From positions 1,550,001 through 1,614,000 of the forward strand of contig NZ_CP046980.1 of NCBI RefSeq assembly GCF_030408395.1: a stretch of 64,000 nt of DNA, read 5' to 3'. This stretch comes from Corynebacterium aquatimens. GTDB lineage: Bacteria > Actinomycetota > Actinomycetes > Mycobacteriales > Mycobacteriaceae. The stretch's first letter is position 1; each line of letters begins with the position of its first letter. The notes under the pieces were generated by a model. It had not been told where the DNA came from and ran no database searches. It saw only the letters and a list, made by a program, of their open reading frames with translations. Of the stretch, positions 55,361-64,000 are shown piece by piece. The position numbers and the translations under genes are program-made.

Positions 55361-56086
55361 TTAGCGCCACGGCGGCCGCTGGCTGATCTCCACTCCTGCT
55401 ACCTCGGCGCGGTTCATAATCGTGCGGGCAACGATCTCCGCCATGGGCTTGAGTTCACTAATCGGGCGGTTGCGGTGAGTCCGCTGGCCCAGATCGACTT
55501 GTCCAATGCTTGCAGCCGAAAATCGCGTGCTGATATCAAGAAGAAGGCCAACGTCGATGCCGTAACCATCCACGAACGGTAAACGCAATGCAGTCTCAGC
55601 ACGTATCGCGTACTCCCCTCCCAGGGGTTGCTCAATGTGGCCAAGGTGCGGGAAGAGAGTGTGGATGAGCGGCTTCGCGGTGAGTTCAGTCACCCGCCCT
55701 CCGCCAGGAGCGCCGCGAAGCAGACGAGTGTAGTTCGCTTTGACCAGCTGGACGTCGGGGGCTTCAAACGGCGCGGCTAATTCATCCACCCACCACGGCT
55801 CAACGTTGGTCACGTCCGCATCAATGAAGACGATTACGTCCCCGGTGGCAGCTTTTACCCCGCGCCAGAGAGCTTCCCCTTTGCCCGGGCGGACCGGAAT
55901 CTCAGGGGCAATCTCACGCCAGTTAACAACTCTCGCCCCAGCATCCGATGCCCGTTGTGCAGTAGCGTCCGTGGAATCCGAATCGACAACGATCACTTCA
56001 TTGGCGCGCGACGATCGCGCCACATCCACAACGTGGGCAACCGTCTCCTCTTCGTTGAGGGCGGGAATGACCACGGATATGTTCAC
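55361..56086 (-). CDS. gpgS: Glucosyl-3-phosphoglycerate synthase
   Basis: 241 aa from GTG 56086; the longer frame would run inside folP2. GT2-like/GT81 features: VVIPALNEEETVAHVV, VVDSDSTDAT, PGKGEALWRGV, metal-binding DADVT, GGEYAIR. Transfers glucose to 3-phosphoglycerate, the first step of methylglucose lipopolysaccharide synthesis. The GTGA overlap with folP2 means tight coupling; glgC and glgA nearby share the glucosyl pool. Confidence 0.93.
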   Translation of the reverse strand: MNISVVIPALNEEETVAHVVDVARSSRANEVIVVDSDSTDATAQRASDAGARVVNWREIAPEIPVRPGKGEALWRGVKAATGDVIVFIDADVTNVEPWWVDELAAPFEAPDVQLVKANYTRLLRGAPGGGRVTELTAKPLIHTLFPHLGHIEQPLGGEYAIRAETALRLPFVDGYGIDVGLLLDISTRFSAASIGQVDLGQRTHRNRPISELKPMAEIVARTIMNRAEVAGVEISQRPPWR

Positions 56087-56916
56087 GCCAACCCCCGGAT
56101 GGTGTTCAGCGGCGCCATGTCCCCGGTTATCGCCGCAGTCATGCGGATCACGTCGATAGTGTCGCGTACCTCGTGAACACGAAACGCCGCGACACCCTTC
56201 GCTGCGCACCATGCCGTGGCAGCCAAAGATCCGGCGACGCGGTCAGCGACGTCCCGATCGAGGGTCTCACCGATGAAATCCTTATTCGACAACGCCATCA
56301 GTACTGGCCAGCCCGTCGCCACCACCTCGTCGATACGGCGAAGAAGCTCAAGGCCGTGGAATGTGTTCTTCCCAAAATCGTGCGTCGGATCAATGAACAC
56401 GAATTCAGCAGGCACACCCGCATCAACAGCTGACTCAGCAAGGCGCGTGGTGTGCTCAATAACATCGGCGACTACGTCGTCATAGTGCACTCGGTGCGGG
56501 CGCGTCCGCGGCGTCTGACCGCCGGTGTGGGAGCACACATAGCCCACGCCGTGGGAGCCCGCGACACGCACCAGATCAGGGTCAAAGCCCGCCCATGTGT
56601 CATTAATCAGCGTCGCGCCAGCCTCAATCGCCTTCTCTGCGACAGACGCGCGCCACGTATCGACGGAGATTTCTACGTCGGGGTGTTGCTCGCGAACGAG
56701 CCGGATCAATGGAACGACGCGCGAGGCTTCCTCATCCTCATCGACCGCATCACCCGGGCCTGCTTTCACTCCCCCGACATCAAGGATGCTGGCACCGTCA
56801 TCCACGCTTTCACGGCAACGCGCTAAGGCTGCGTCCATTTCATACGTAGACCCCCGGTCGTAGAACGAATCCGGGGTCCGGTTGATGATCGCCATGACGG
56901 CGGCAAGGTTTCCCAC
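56083..56916 (-). CDS. folP2: Dihydropteroate synthase homologue FolP2
   Basis: 277 aa from GTG 56916. DHPS-type TIM barrel with MAIINRTPDSFYDRG, GASILDVGGVKAGPG, EISVDTWRASVAEKAIEAGATLINDTWAG, and the C-terminal GVAAFRVHEVRDTIDVIRM. The family normally reads INDVSG at the pterin site; here INDTWAG, as in FolP2, which is not an active DHPS in mycobacteria and may serve another pathway next to gpgS. It overlaps gpgS (GTGA) and is 5 bp from the LOG gene, so these three form an operon. Confidence 0.9.
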   Translation of the reverse strand: MGNLAAVMAIINRTPDSFYDRGSTYEMDAALARCRESVDDGASILDVGGVKAGPGDAVDEDEEASRVVPLIRLVREQHPDVEISVDTWRASVAEKAIEAGATLINDTWAGFDPDLVRVAGSHGVGYVCSHTGGQTPRTRPHRVHYDDVVADVIEHTTRLAESAVDAGVPAEFVFIDPTHDFGKNTFHGLELLRRIDEVVATGWPVLMALSNKDFIGETLDRDVADRVAGSLAATAWCAAKGVAAFRVHEVRDTIDVIRMTAAITGDMAPLNTIRGLA

Positions 56917-56921
56917 GGACG

Positions 56922-57755
56922 CTACTCGCGCTCCTCACGAAGCCGGTTTTCCGACTCCTCGCGAAGGCGCTTGTGCGCTTCTACGATGTACTCGATGGCC
57001 TCATCCACCGAATCCGTAATCAAAAATAGCTCGTCATCACCTGGGGAAATAAGACCACGGGCAAGCTGCTGGTTACGGATCCAGTCCACCAAACCGCCCC
57101 AGAAGTCGGTGCCCATGAGCACGATCGGGAAGTTTGTGACCTTGCCTGTTTGGACCATGCACAAAACCTCGAAGACTTCATCCAAGGTGCCGAATCCGCC
57201 GGGAAGCGTGATGAACGCCTGGGAGTATTTGAGGAACATGACCTTGCGCGCAAAGAAGTAGCGGAAGTTCAGTCCCAGATCGACCCACGGGTTCAGTCCC
57301 TGCTCGAAAGGCAGCTCGATGCCCAGGCCAACCGATGTTCCGCCCGCTTCGTGCGCGCCGCGGTTGGGGCCTTCCATCAATCCTGGGCCGCCGCCGGTGA
57401 TCACTGCGTATCCGGCTTCCACCAGCGCGGACCCGAGCTTTCGGGAAAGCTCGTATTCCTTCGTGCCTTCCTCCAGGCGCGCAGAACCGAATACGGTGAC
57501 GGCTTTGCCCAGTTCGCTTAAAGCATCAAATCCAGCGACAAACTCACTCTGGATCCGCATCACGCGCCACGGATCAGCGTGCTTCCAATCATGGTCAGCG
57601 CGCATCTCCAGCAAACGCTGGTCATAGGTGGACGTTGAGTTGTCCTTCTGCCCACGCTGCAGGATGGGACCTGTGAGTGTACGGTCCAACTTCGGGCTCG
57701 ATCCCGGGCTGGAATACGTGCTTTTCTTCGGCCGAGGCGTGATCTGTGGGGCCAC
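56922..57755 (-). CDS. LOG family protein (cytokinin riboside phosphoribohydrolase-like)
   Basis: 277 aa. Rossmann-like lysine decarboxylase/LOG fold with VFGSARL, GGGPGLMEGPNRGAHEAGG, RKVMFLKYSQAFITLPGGFGTLDE (PGGxGTxxE catalytic motif). A ~60-residue basic N-terminal extension is present. LOG proteins release a free base from nucleoside monophosphates. It is upstream of folP2 by 5 bp and downstream of dapE by 34 bp. Confidence 0.9.
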   Translation of the reverse strand: MAPQITPRPKKSTYSSPGSSPKLDRTLTGPILQRGQKDNSTSTYDQRLLEMRADHDWKHADPWRVMRIQSEFVAGFDALSELGKAVTVFGSARLEEGTKEYELSRKLGSALVEAGYAVITGGGPGLMEGPNRGAHEAGGTSVGLGIELPFEQGLNPWVDLGLNFRYFFARKVMFLKYSQAFITLPGGFGTLDEVFEVLCMVQTGKVTNFPIVLMGTDFWGGLVDWIRNQQLARGLISPGDDELFLITDSVDEAIEYIVEAHKRLREESENRLREERE

Positions 57756-57789
57756 GAAGGGTCCTCTCTAACATCTGATAGTTGGTAAT

Positions 57790-58902
57790 TTAGCTGGTCA
57801 AGTAAGTCAGCAGCGTGTCTGAGACCGTACGAATCTGATCGATAGGACACTGCTCATCTTTCCTGTGCGCAAACCCCGGGTCTCCGGGACCGAAGTTCAC
57901 GGCGGGAATTCCCAGGGTAGAGAACCTCGCTACATCCGTCCATCCGAACTTCGCTCGGTAATTGCCGCCAACCGCTCGCACCAGCCCCTGCGCTACTGGG
58001 TCATCGAGCCCAGGCAGCGCCCCACCAACGGCATCGTCATATGTTAGTTCCAGTGCCTCTTCAAGAGCCAAGACTTCTTCCAGATGCGCCTTGGCCTGGT
58101 CGAGAGTGCGGTCCGGCGCGAAACGGAAGTTCACAGTTATCCGGGCCTCATCGGGAATGGTGTTGGTGGCCACTCCCCCGCTTAGGCCCACCACGTTGAT
58201 GCCCTCGCGGTATTCACACCCAGCGATGGTGACCCGGCGCGGTGAGTAATTAGCGATACGCCCTAAGACCCCCGCCAGGTCATGAGCAGCATTGTGGCCA
58301 AGCCAGGCTCGCGCTGAATGCGCACGTTGTCCATGTGCAATGACAAAAACGCGGATGGTTCCCTGACAGCCCGCCTCAATGATCGCACCCGAGGGTTCAC
58401 CAAGAAGCGCGAGATCACCCGCGAGCAACTCGGGCGCGTGTTGCTCCAACTGCGCCAGCCCGTTGTACTGAGCTGCGACTTCCTCCGCTTCGTAGCAGAT
58501 CAGCGTGAGGTCATACTTCAAGTCCGGGGACTGCGCCAGGGTTGCAAACGCATGCAAGTAGCACGCCATACCGGTCTTCATATCGACGGACCCGCAGCCC
58601 CACAAAATGTCAGAATCCGCGTCCGGAGCGGAGCGAAGGACGCGATGGGGAACGTTGTCCGCAATCGGGACGGTGTCGATGTGGCCGGCGAGGACGACGC
58701 GTTGGTCGAATCCGCGGTGGGTGCGGGCAACGATGGTGTGGCCGCGGCGGATCAGTTCTACGGGTGTGTCGTCGATAAGCGTGCGTAGCGCGGACTCGAT
58801 GGCGTCGGCGATGGTCTCTTCGTGGTGGGAGGGCGAGGGGATGTCGATGAGAGCTGCGGAGAGCTCAACGGGGTCGCCTGCGAGGTTTAGCGTGTGCGTC
58901 AC
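57790..58902 (-). CDS. dapE: Succinyl-diaminopimelate desuccinylase
   Basis: 370 aa, M20/ArgE/DapE family. Metal site: VVLAGHIDTVP (His/Asp), WGCGSVDMKTG (Asp), CYEAEEVA (catalytic Glu pair), GEPSGAIIEAGCQGT. The dimerisation domain with VIAHGQRAHSARAWLGHNAAHD is present; the C-terminal metal-ligating His is in DPGFAHRKDEQCP. Cleaves N-succinyl-LL-DAP in the succinylase branch. It is divergent from the dapD paralog at 58945 with ~40 bp between. Confidence 0.94.
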   Translation of the reverse strand: MTHTLNLAGDPVELSAALIDIPSPSHHEETIADAIESALRTLIDDTPVELIRRGHTIVARTHRGFDQRVVLAGHIDTVPIADNVPHRVLRSAPDADSDILWGCGSVDMKTGMACYLHAFATLAQSPDLKYDLTLICYEAEEVAAQYNGLAQLEQHAPELLAGDLALLGEPSGAIIEAGCQGTIRVFVIAHGQRAHSARAWLGHNAAHDLAGVLGRIANYSPRRVTIAGCEYREGINVVGLSGGVATNTIPDEARITVNFRFAPDRTLDQAKAHLEEVLALEEALELTYDDAVGGALPGLDDPVAQGLVRAVGGNYRAKFGWTDVARFSTLGIPAVNFGPGDPGFAHRKDEQCPIDQIRTVSDTLLTYLTS

Positions 58903-58944
58903 GCTTCAACTGTAACTGGGGCGCGCACCACGTAGCATGAAGCT

Positions 58945-59919
58945 ATGCCACAGGGAGCGCACGCGGTTGGAATCGCACACATTGCAGCGAATGGAACGGT
59001 ACTGGATACCTGGTACCCCTCGGTTGAATTCATCGAAGACACCAACGCGCCTGAGGTCGCGCAGAAGGTGCGGGGAATTTTTGGTAGCCAGAACCCCGGA
59101 ACCTTTAGGGTGAGCGCGCGGGAACTGTCGGATTCGATGTTGTCCTTGGTGGGCATGGACCGCGACCGCCAGGTTGAAGTAGTGCCGGTGCGCACGTACA
59201 TCCATGACCTTGATTCCCCGGCGATTGATGCCCACGACGTGTACCTGCGCCTTCACCTGCTGAGCCACCGCCTCGTGCGGCCGCTGGAGCTGAACATGCG
59301 CGATGCGCTGTCGTTGCTTACCCCGGTGGTGTGGACGAATAAAGGGCCGTGCTTGCCCGATGACTTTGAGTTGTTGCGCACCAAGTTGCGCAGTCGCGGA
59401 ACCATTCACGTTTACGGCATTGAGAGGCTGCCGCGCATGGTGGACTACGTCGTGCCGTCCGGCGTGACCATCGCGGGCGCTGAGCGCGTGCGCTTGGGTG
59501 CGTACCTAGCGCCGGGGACGTCGGTGAACCGCGAGGGATACGTGTCCTATAACGCCGGCACGCTTGGTCCGGCGCGGGTGGAAGGGCGTTTGTCGTCCGC
59601 CTGCGTGATCGAGGGCGGGACGGACATCGGTTTGTCGGCCACGATCATGGCTGCGCGTGAAGACAACAGCAACCGTACGCCGCTGCGCGTCGGCGCGAAT
59701 TGTGTGATTCACCCTTCCTCCGGCGTAATTGGGCTCAACGTGGGCGACCGGTGCGAAATCGGGCCGAACATCATCTTGGAGCCGGACACGGTGCTTTACG
59801 ACGGGCGAAGTGATACGTACGTTCCAGCGCGCAAGGTGACCCACGAATCAGACTGGGCGATTTTCATGGCACCGCATAGTTCTACCCCTGTAGTCAAGCA
59901 CCGTAAGACTGAGGTCTAA
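58945..59919 (+). CDS. DapD paralog (tetrahydrodipicolinate N-succinyltransferase-like)
   Basis: 324 aa. Full-length match to the DapD at 61569: [34 protein letters not shown], catalytic Glu in REGYVSYNAGTLG, VEGRLSSACVI, and left-handed beta-helix repeats. Differences: HEGF becomes REGY, and the acyl-CoA loop of DapD (TLSGGGKE) is replaced by AAREDNSNR, so substrate or cofactor use may differ. Corynebacteria are known to have a second DapD-like gene beside an aroP-type permease. Starts at ATG 58945 divergently from dapE. Confidence 0.88.
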   Translation: MPQGAHAVGIAHIAANGTVLDTWYPSVEFIEDTNAPEVAQKVRGIFGSQNPGTFRVSARELSDSMLSLVGMDRDRQVEVVPVRTYIHDLDSPAIDAHDVYLRLHLLSHRLVRPLELNMRDALSLLTPVVWTNKGPCLPDDFELLRTKLRSRGTIHVYGIERLPRMVDYVVPSGVTIAGAERVRLGAYLAPGTSVNREGYVSYNAGTLGPARVEGRLSSACVIEGGTDIGLSATIMAAREDNSNRTPLRVGANCVIHPSSGVIGLNVGDRCEIGPNIILEPDTVLYDGRSDTYVPARKVTHESDWAIFMAPHSSTPVVKHRKTEV

Positions 59920-59929
59920 CGTAAGTTGC

Positions 59930-61399
59930 ATGAGTACTGCGCAGCCCGCGGGTTCTAATGCGAACGCCGCCGCTTCCCCGGCCGCTACTTCGGCCACAAA
60001 TTCAGAGGGCCTCAATCAAGGGCTGAAAACCCGCCACCTCACCATGATGGGCCTTGGGTCCACGATTGGTGCGGGCCTGTTCCTAGGAACTGGTGTGGGT
60101 ATTCAAGCCGCTGGTCCGGCCGTGATCATCGCCTACATCATCGCCGGTTTTGTCACCGTGTGCGTCATGCAGATGCTGGCTGAGATGGTGGCGGCCCGGC
60201 CGTCGTCCGGTTCTTTTGCTACCTATGCTGACCAAGCTTTCGGCCCGCGTGGTGGTTTCACGCTGGGGTGGCTGTACTGGTTCATGCAGATGATGATCGT
60301 CGGTGCGGAAATCACCGGTGCATCATTCATCATCAGTGGCTGGTTTGATGTTGCCCCCTGGATTCCGGCGGCTATCGCGGTGGTCCTGTTTACCGGCATC
60401 AACCTCATGGCTGTTCGCGGCTACGGCGAGTTTGAGTTCTGGTTCGCCCTGATCAAGGTCGTGGTGATCATCGCCTTTTTGATCATCGGTATTCTGCTTG
60501 TCTTTGGTTTGCTGCCGGGCAGTGACGCGGTTGGCTTCAGCAGGCTCTCTGAGGTTGGATTCGCCCCGAACGGCATCGGCGGTATCGCAACCGCGATGCT
60601 GGCGGTGGTCTTCGCCTTCGGCGGTATCGAGGTTGTCACCATCGCTGCCGCTGAGTCGGAGAACCCGAAGGAATCCGTCCACGCCGCTATTCGCTCCGCG
60701 ATCTGGCGCATCGGTGTGTTCTACATCGGCTCTGTTTTCCTGATCATTCTGCTCCTGCCCTACTCCGAAATCGGTAAAGCGGATGACGCGTCGGAGTCTC
60801 CGTTCACGACTGTTCTGTCACAGGCCAACATTCCGGGTGCCGTGGGCATCATGGAAGTGGTCATTGTCATGGCGCTCCTGTCAGCATGTAATGCGCAGCT
60901 TTACGGCTCCTCCCGCCTTCTGTACTCCATGTCGCGCGGGGGTGACGCACCGAAGTTCTTCAACCAGACCAATGCTTCCGGTGTGCCAACGTACGCGGTG
61001 CTGTTGTCGATCTTCTTCGCCATTGTCACCGTTGCCCTGAACTACTGGAGCCCGCCTGGCCTTCTGACCTTCCTGCTCAACGCCGTGGGTGGATGCCTCT
61101 TGGCCGTGTGGATCGGTGTCATTGCGTCCTACCTGAAGCTGCACCCAGAGTTGGTCCGCACTGGTGAGATCACGGAAGTACGCATGTGGGGCTACCCCTG
61201 GTTGGCGTGGGTCACCTTGGCTACCATCTTCGGATTTGTCACCCTCATGCTGTTTAACCAAGGCGGCCGTTTGGAGCTTGCGTCCACAGCCGTGATTGTC
61301 GCGATCATCGTGGTCGCCAGCCTCATCGTTCACCACAACTCCGGCGCTAATGCGCAAACCTTGGCAGACAGGGAGCGCGTGCGCGCTGAAAGCGACTAA
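59930..61399 (+). CDS. Amino-acid permease, APC family (AroP-like)
   Basis: 489 aa, ~12 TM. The APC signature GLGSTIGAGLFLGTGVGIQAAGPAVIIAYIIAG opens TM1-2, and conserved blocks include PSSGSFATYADQAFGPRGGFTLGWLYWFMQM and VVFAFGGIEVVTIAAAESENPKESVHAAIR. Proton-coupled uptake of amino acids; position between two dapD-like genes matches C. glutamicum aroP (aromatic amino acids), but substrate is inferred. It follows the paralog stop by 10 bp, so they are probably co-transcribed. A hairpin at 61421 follows. Confidence 0.9.
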   Translation: MSTAQPAGSNANAAASPAATSATNSEGLNQGLKTRHLTMMGLGSTIGAGLFLGTGVGIQAAGPAVIIAYIIAGFVTVCVMQMLAEMVAARPSSGSFATYADQAFGPRGGFTLGWLYWFMQMMIVGAEITGASFIISGWFDVAPWIPAAIAVVLFTGINLMAVRGYGEFEFWFALIKVVVIIAFLIIGILLVFGLLPGSDAVGFSRLSEVGFAPNGIGGIATAMLAVVFAFGGIEVVTIAAAESENPKESVHAAIRSAIWRIGVFYIGSVFLIILLLPYSEIGKADDASESPFTTVLSQANIPGAVGIMEVVIVMALLSACNAQLYGSSRLLYSMSRGGDAPKFFNQTNASGVPTYAVLLSIFFAIVTVALNYWSPPGLLTFLLNAVGGCLLAVWIGVIASYLKLHPELVRTGEITEVRMWGYPWLAWVTLATIFGFVTLMLFNQGGRLELASTAVIVAIIVVASLIVHHNSGANAQTLADRERVRAESD

Positions 61400-61420
61400 A
61401 TTTTCCCCCCTTTTTGGCAT

Positions 61421-61446
61421 GGCGTTTCGTGTTTACACGGAACGCC
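61421..61446 (+). terminator. Terminator hairpin after the permease gene
   Basis: GGCGTTTCGTG / CACGGAACGCC with TTTA loop (one G-T pair), followed by CCTTTAGT. Confidence 0.65.
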
Positions 61447-61568
61447 CCTTTAGTCTGAAATTGTTTCAATTTTCACATTGGCAACATCCCGGCTCCGGTC
61501 CCGTAGGATCGGACAAATAGGAATCCCAAAAAGCAAGAACCAAAAAACAGGAAAAGGACGTTGGCTCT

Positions 61569-62558
61569 ATGACTGCTGCAATTGCTCGTGGCCTGGCAAC
61601 CGTTACGCACGACGGGACGGTCTTGGACGTGTGGTACCCGGCGCCGAAGCTGGATGACTCCGTTACGGAAACCGGAACCACCCGCTTGGAAGAAACCCCG
61701 CAGCAGTTCGCCCACCTGGTCGGCCCGGATGAGGACCGCGGTGTGGCCCGCGTTCCGGTGACCACCACGATCGCATCGCTGGACGACGCACCGGTGGATT
61801 CCTACGACGCATACCTGCGCCTGCACCTGCTCTCCCACCGTTTGGTCAAGCCGCACGGCGCGAACCTTGACGGCATTTTCGGCTTGCTGGCCAACGTTGT
61901 GTGGACCAACTACGGCCCGTGCGCGGTCGCTGATTTCCAGGTGGTGCGCGGCCGCCTCGCGCAGCGCGGCCCTGTAGTCGTCTACTCCGTGGACAAGTTC
62001 CCCCGCATGGTGGACTACGTTGTCCCCTCCGGTGTTCGTATCGGTGACGCTGATCGCGTTCGCCTTGGCGCACACTTGGCCGACGGCACCACCGTCATGC
62101 ACGAGGGTTTTGTGAACTTCAACGCCGGCACCCTGGGCACGTCCATGGTGGAAGGCCGCATCAGCGCCGGCGTCATCGTGGGCGACGGCACAGACATCGG
62201 CGGCAGCGCCTCCATCATGGGTACCCTTTCCGGCGGCGGCAAGGAGACCATCACCATCGGCGAACGCTGCCTACTCGGCGCGAACGCCGGAATTGGTATT
62301 TCGCTGGGCGATGACTGCACGGTCGAGGCTGGCCTGTATGTCACCGCGGGCACCAAGGTAAAGGTTCTTTCTGACGTGGTCTCCGCGCTTGGACTCGACA
62401 CCGCGAACGCGCTTGAGGACGGCAGCGTCACCATCAAGGCACTTGAACTCTCCGGCCGCAACGGACTTCTCTTCCGCCGCAACTCCCTCACCGGCGCCGT
62501 TGAAGCAACGCGGGCGAAGGGCATTGAGCTTAACGACGAACTCCACTCGAACAACTAG
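61569..62558 (+). CDS. dapD: 2,3,4,5-tetrahydropyridine-2,6-dicarboxylate N-succinyltransferase
   Basis: 329 aa. Actinobacterial-type Dap[53 protein letters not shown], the catalytic Glu in [13 protein letters not shown], and beta-helix with [24 protein letters not shown] for succinyl-CoA. It makes N-succinyl-2-amino-6-oxopimelate. AAAAGGACG precedes the ATG. Flanked by hairpins at 61421 and 62561, it is a single transcription unit. Confidence 0.95.
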   Translation: MTAAIARGLATVTHDGTVLDVWYPAPKLDDSVTETGTTRLEETPQQFAHLVGPDEDRGVARVPVTTTIASLDDAPVDSYDAYLRLHLLSHRLVKPHGANLDGIFGLLANVVWTNYGPCAVADFQVVRGRLAQRGPVVVYSVDKFPRMVDYVVPSGVRIGDADRVRLGAHLADGTTVMHEGFVNFNAGTLGTSMVEGRISAGVIVGDGTDIGGSASIMGTLSGGGKETITIGERCLLGANAGIGISLGDDCTVEAGLYVTAGTKVKVLSDVVSALGLDTANALEDGSVTIKALELSGRNGLLFRRNSLTGAVEATRAKGIELNDELHSNN

Positions 62559-62588
62559 CGTCGTGAGCCGCTTCAGCGGCTCACGACG
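62559..62588. terminator. Perfect stem-loop after dapD
   Basis: A 14-bp stem: CGTCGTGAGCCGCT / AGCGGCTCACGACG with loop TC. The core of the stem recurs 50 bp further on (62611-62636). Confidence 0.72.
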
Positions 62589-62610
62589 ATTTAACGGTTG
62601 ACGCCGTTTT

Positions 62611-62636
62611 CCGTGAGCCGCTTCAGCGGCTCACGG
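62611..62636. terminator. Second stem-loop, overlapping the GtrA-like stop codon
   Basis: CCGTGAGCCGCT / AGCGGCTCACGG with loop TC. Its right arm contains the minus-strand stop TGA (62631-62633). Together with the first copy it ends convergent transcription. Confidence 0.72.
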
Positions 62637-63251
62637 GTGTTCGTCTACCATCACGACCTTCGGGCGCCCGAAGGTCCAAATTTTGTTGATCACGAAGTTC
62701 ACGGGCATCGCTACCAACGTTGAGATGGCCGCTGCCCAGTAGACGCGTGTGCGTAAGCCGGAGGAATCATCGAAGATCTCGGGCGGCAGCGCGAGTAGTG
62801 AAGTCGGGTTCATTAGCAGGGTGGAGACCGTCAGGGAGACGAGGAACGCCAGAATGCCGGTTGCGAGGAACGGGAAGTAGCCGCTGATCCAAGACCGCTG
62901 CGGGAGCTTACGGAACGTCCACGAGCGGTTGAGCTGGTAATTCCACGTGTTGGCCACTACGAACGCGATGGTCATGATCACGTGGTACCAGCGGATATTG
63001 AAGCGTGTACCCGCCAAGCTGGTAAACACGTCGTCGGCCGTGATACCCGACGCATCAAGAAGTTTGGTAACCACGTAGACCGTAGCCAGGTTCACGATCA
63101 CGCCGGAGCCGCCAACGACGCCGAACTTGATGAACTCACGCAGCTGCGGCAGGATACGCACGACCGTGCTTCCCCCGCGTGGTGTGGGAGTGGTGTTAGT
63201 CGGTTTGCTGGTCTCTTTTGCACCAGCTTTCTGTGAATGAGCGGAAGTCAC
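62631..63251 (-). CDS. GtrA-like membrane protein
   Basis: 206 aa. After a Thr/Pro-rich N-terminus come four TM helices: GVVGGSGVIVNLATVYVV, IMTIAFVVANTWNYQLNRSWTF, the third FLATGILAFLVSLTVSTLLM, and WAAAISTLVAMPVNFVINKIWTF. The N-x-x-x-NRSWTF and FVxNKxWTF repeats are the GtrA/DPMS family signature. Members take part in lipid-linked sugar transfer for cell-wall polysaccharides. Lies 6 bp downstream of dapC, on the same strand. Confidence 0.9.
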   Translation of the reverse strand: MTSAHSQKAGAKETSKPTNTTPTPRGGSTVVRILPQLREFIKFGVVGGSGVIVNLATVYVVTKLLDASGITADDVFTSLAGTRFNIRWYHVIMTIAFVVANTWNYQLNRSWTFRKLPQRSWISGYFPFLATGILAFLVSLTVSTLLMNPTSLLALPPEIFDDSSGLRTRVYWAAAISTLVAMPVNFVINKIWTFGRPKVVMVDEHP

Positions 63252-63257
63252 CGAACC

Positions 63258-64000
63258 CTACTTAGCTAAGCGTGCGGCGGCCGCGGCGATGTTCTCATCC
63301 GTCGCGGTCATGGACAGGCGGGCGTGGTCGTTGCTGGACGGGCCGTAGAAGTGGCCCGGCGCCGCCAGGATTCCGCGTTCAGCGAACCAGTCAATCAGTT
63401 CATCGGCGCTGAAAGCCTTGCCATCGTCTGTGCGTGATACCCAAAGGTAAAGGCCAGCCTCAGAGTGGTCGATGGTGAAACCAGCTTCGATCAGTGCCCG
63501 CATGAGCACCGCGCGGCGCTTGCCGTACACGGCCCGCTGCAGATCCTCATGCGTGTCGTCGTTAAGCGCTGCAGTCATGGCGTGCTGGATGGGACCAGGA
63601 ACCATGAGGCCGGAGTGCTTGCGCACCTCCGTAAGTTCGGTAATGAGGGCGGTATCGCCCGCGAGGAAGCCGGCGCGGTAGGACGCCAGGTTCGAGGTCT
63701 TCGACAAGGAATGAATCGCTAGCAGGTTGGTGAAATCCCCACCGCAGACGTCCGGGTGAAGGATCGAGATCGGCTTCATCTCATCGTCCCAGCCAAGCCC
63801 CAAGTAGCATTCGTCGGACGCAATGATTGCGCCAGTTTCGCGCGAGTACTCGACCCAGGCACGCAGCTGACTCGCAGTACGCACACGGCCGGTGGGGTTC
63901 GACGGCGAGTTCAGGTACACCAGCGCGGCGGGCTCACCGGGCGCCGCCGGGTCGTCGTTACGCACGGGCGTGCACCCCGCGAGCAGGGCTGATACCTCAT
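63258..64000 (-). CDS. dapC: N-succinyldiaminopimelate aminotransferase, 3' part (gene runs off the right edge)
   Basis: The frame is open to base 64000 (5' end outside). Class I/II PLP aminotransferase: LVYLNSPSNPTGRV, SDECYLGLGW, the PLP-lysine in HSLSKTSNLASYRAGFLAG, and the C-terminal Arg-containing ARLSMTATDENIA. dapC near dapD and dapE is the usual corynebacterial setting, so the DapC name is firm although only the last ~247 residues are seen. A GTG at 63965 is an internal codon, not the start. Confidence 0.9.
   Translation of the reverse strand, partial: EVSALLAGCTPVRNDDPAAPGEPAALVYLNSPSNPTGRVRTASQLRAWVEYSRETGAIIASDECYLGLGWDDEMKPISILHPDVCGGDFTNLLAIHSLSKTSNLASYRAGFLAGDTALITELTEVRKHSGLMVPGPIQHAMTAALNDDTHEDLQRAVYGKRRAVLMRALIEAGFTIDHSEAGLYLWVSRTDDGKAFSADELIDWFAERGILAAPGHFYGPSSNDHARLSMTATDENIAAAAARLAK

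Overview
The window looks like a chromosomal segment of a Corynebacterium species. It is GC-rich and carries an actinobacterial 2-oxoglutarate dehydrogenase with a fused E2-like domain. Its right half keeps the gene order known around Mycobacterium and Corynebacterium odhA/kgd, mrp, tatB, rseA, sigE, an O-methyltransferase, glgC, glgA, a DUF3117 gene, a small DivIVA-like membrane protein, gpgS, folP2, a LOG protein, dapE, dapD and dapC. The species cannot be named from the sequence alone.

Layout. 1-5.9 kb: the 5' end of a DEAD-box RNA helicase gene, a lipoprotein with an internal duplication, an OmpR/EnvZ-type two-component pair, a polytopic membrane protein and a membrane-anchored trypsin-like protease. 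5.96-10.02 kb: an IS21-family element whose istA carries a nonsense codon, a frameshift and a whole IS256-family element with an 8-bp target duplication; istB is intact. 10.19-22.72 kb: a compact five-gene operon of visibly lower GC (a hand-counted line at 10201 is 24/60 GC, against 39/60 at 37741). It encodes a 1584-aa protein with an N-terminal GHKL (sacsin/Hsp90-like) ATPase and a C-terminal SF2 helicase, a UvrD-like SF1 helicase, a DrmA-like helicase, a DUF1998 protein (DrmB-like) and a 5-cytosine DNA methyltransferase (DrmMII-like). This is a DISARM-related defence operon with no drmC, and it is the most interesting item here. 22.7-31.8 kb: two Excalibur-domain membrane proteins converging from either side of an orphan ParA-like ATPase, then a nucleoside hydrolase, an MFS transporter, three genes of unknown function and a carboxylesterase. 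31.8-39.5 kb: a fused two-module ABC exporter followed by odhA.

39.5-64 kb: a duplicated terminator region, a putative binding lipoprotein, a stress-protein-like membrane protein, mrp, a 0.7-kb gene-free repeat region with four stem-loops, tatB, rseA, sigE, an O-methyltransferase, glgC and glgA (divergent), a GH32-fold protein that has lost all three catalytic acids, an acyltransferase-3/SGNH protein, an rrmA-like 23S rRNA methyltransferase gene split by an ISL3-family element with an 8-bp target duplication, a DUF3117 gene, a DivIVA-like membrane protein, the gpgS-folP2 operon, a LOG protein, dapE, a dapD paralog, an amino-acid permease, dapD, a GtrA-like protein and the 3' part of dapC.

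Functionally the right half joins the TCA cycle (odhA), glycogen and methylglucose lipopolysaccharide precursors (glgC, glgA, gpgS), envelope stress and export (sigE, rseA, tatB) and the succinylase branch of lysine/DAP synthesis (dapC, dapD, dapE). The left half is the accessory part: insertion sequences abut a foreign defence operon. No rRNA, tRNA or CRISPR array was seen.
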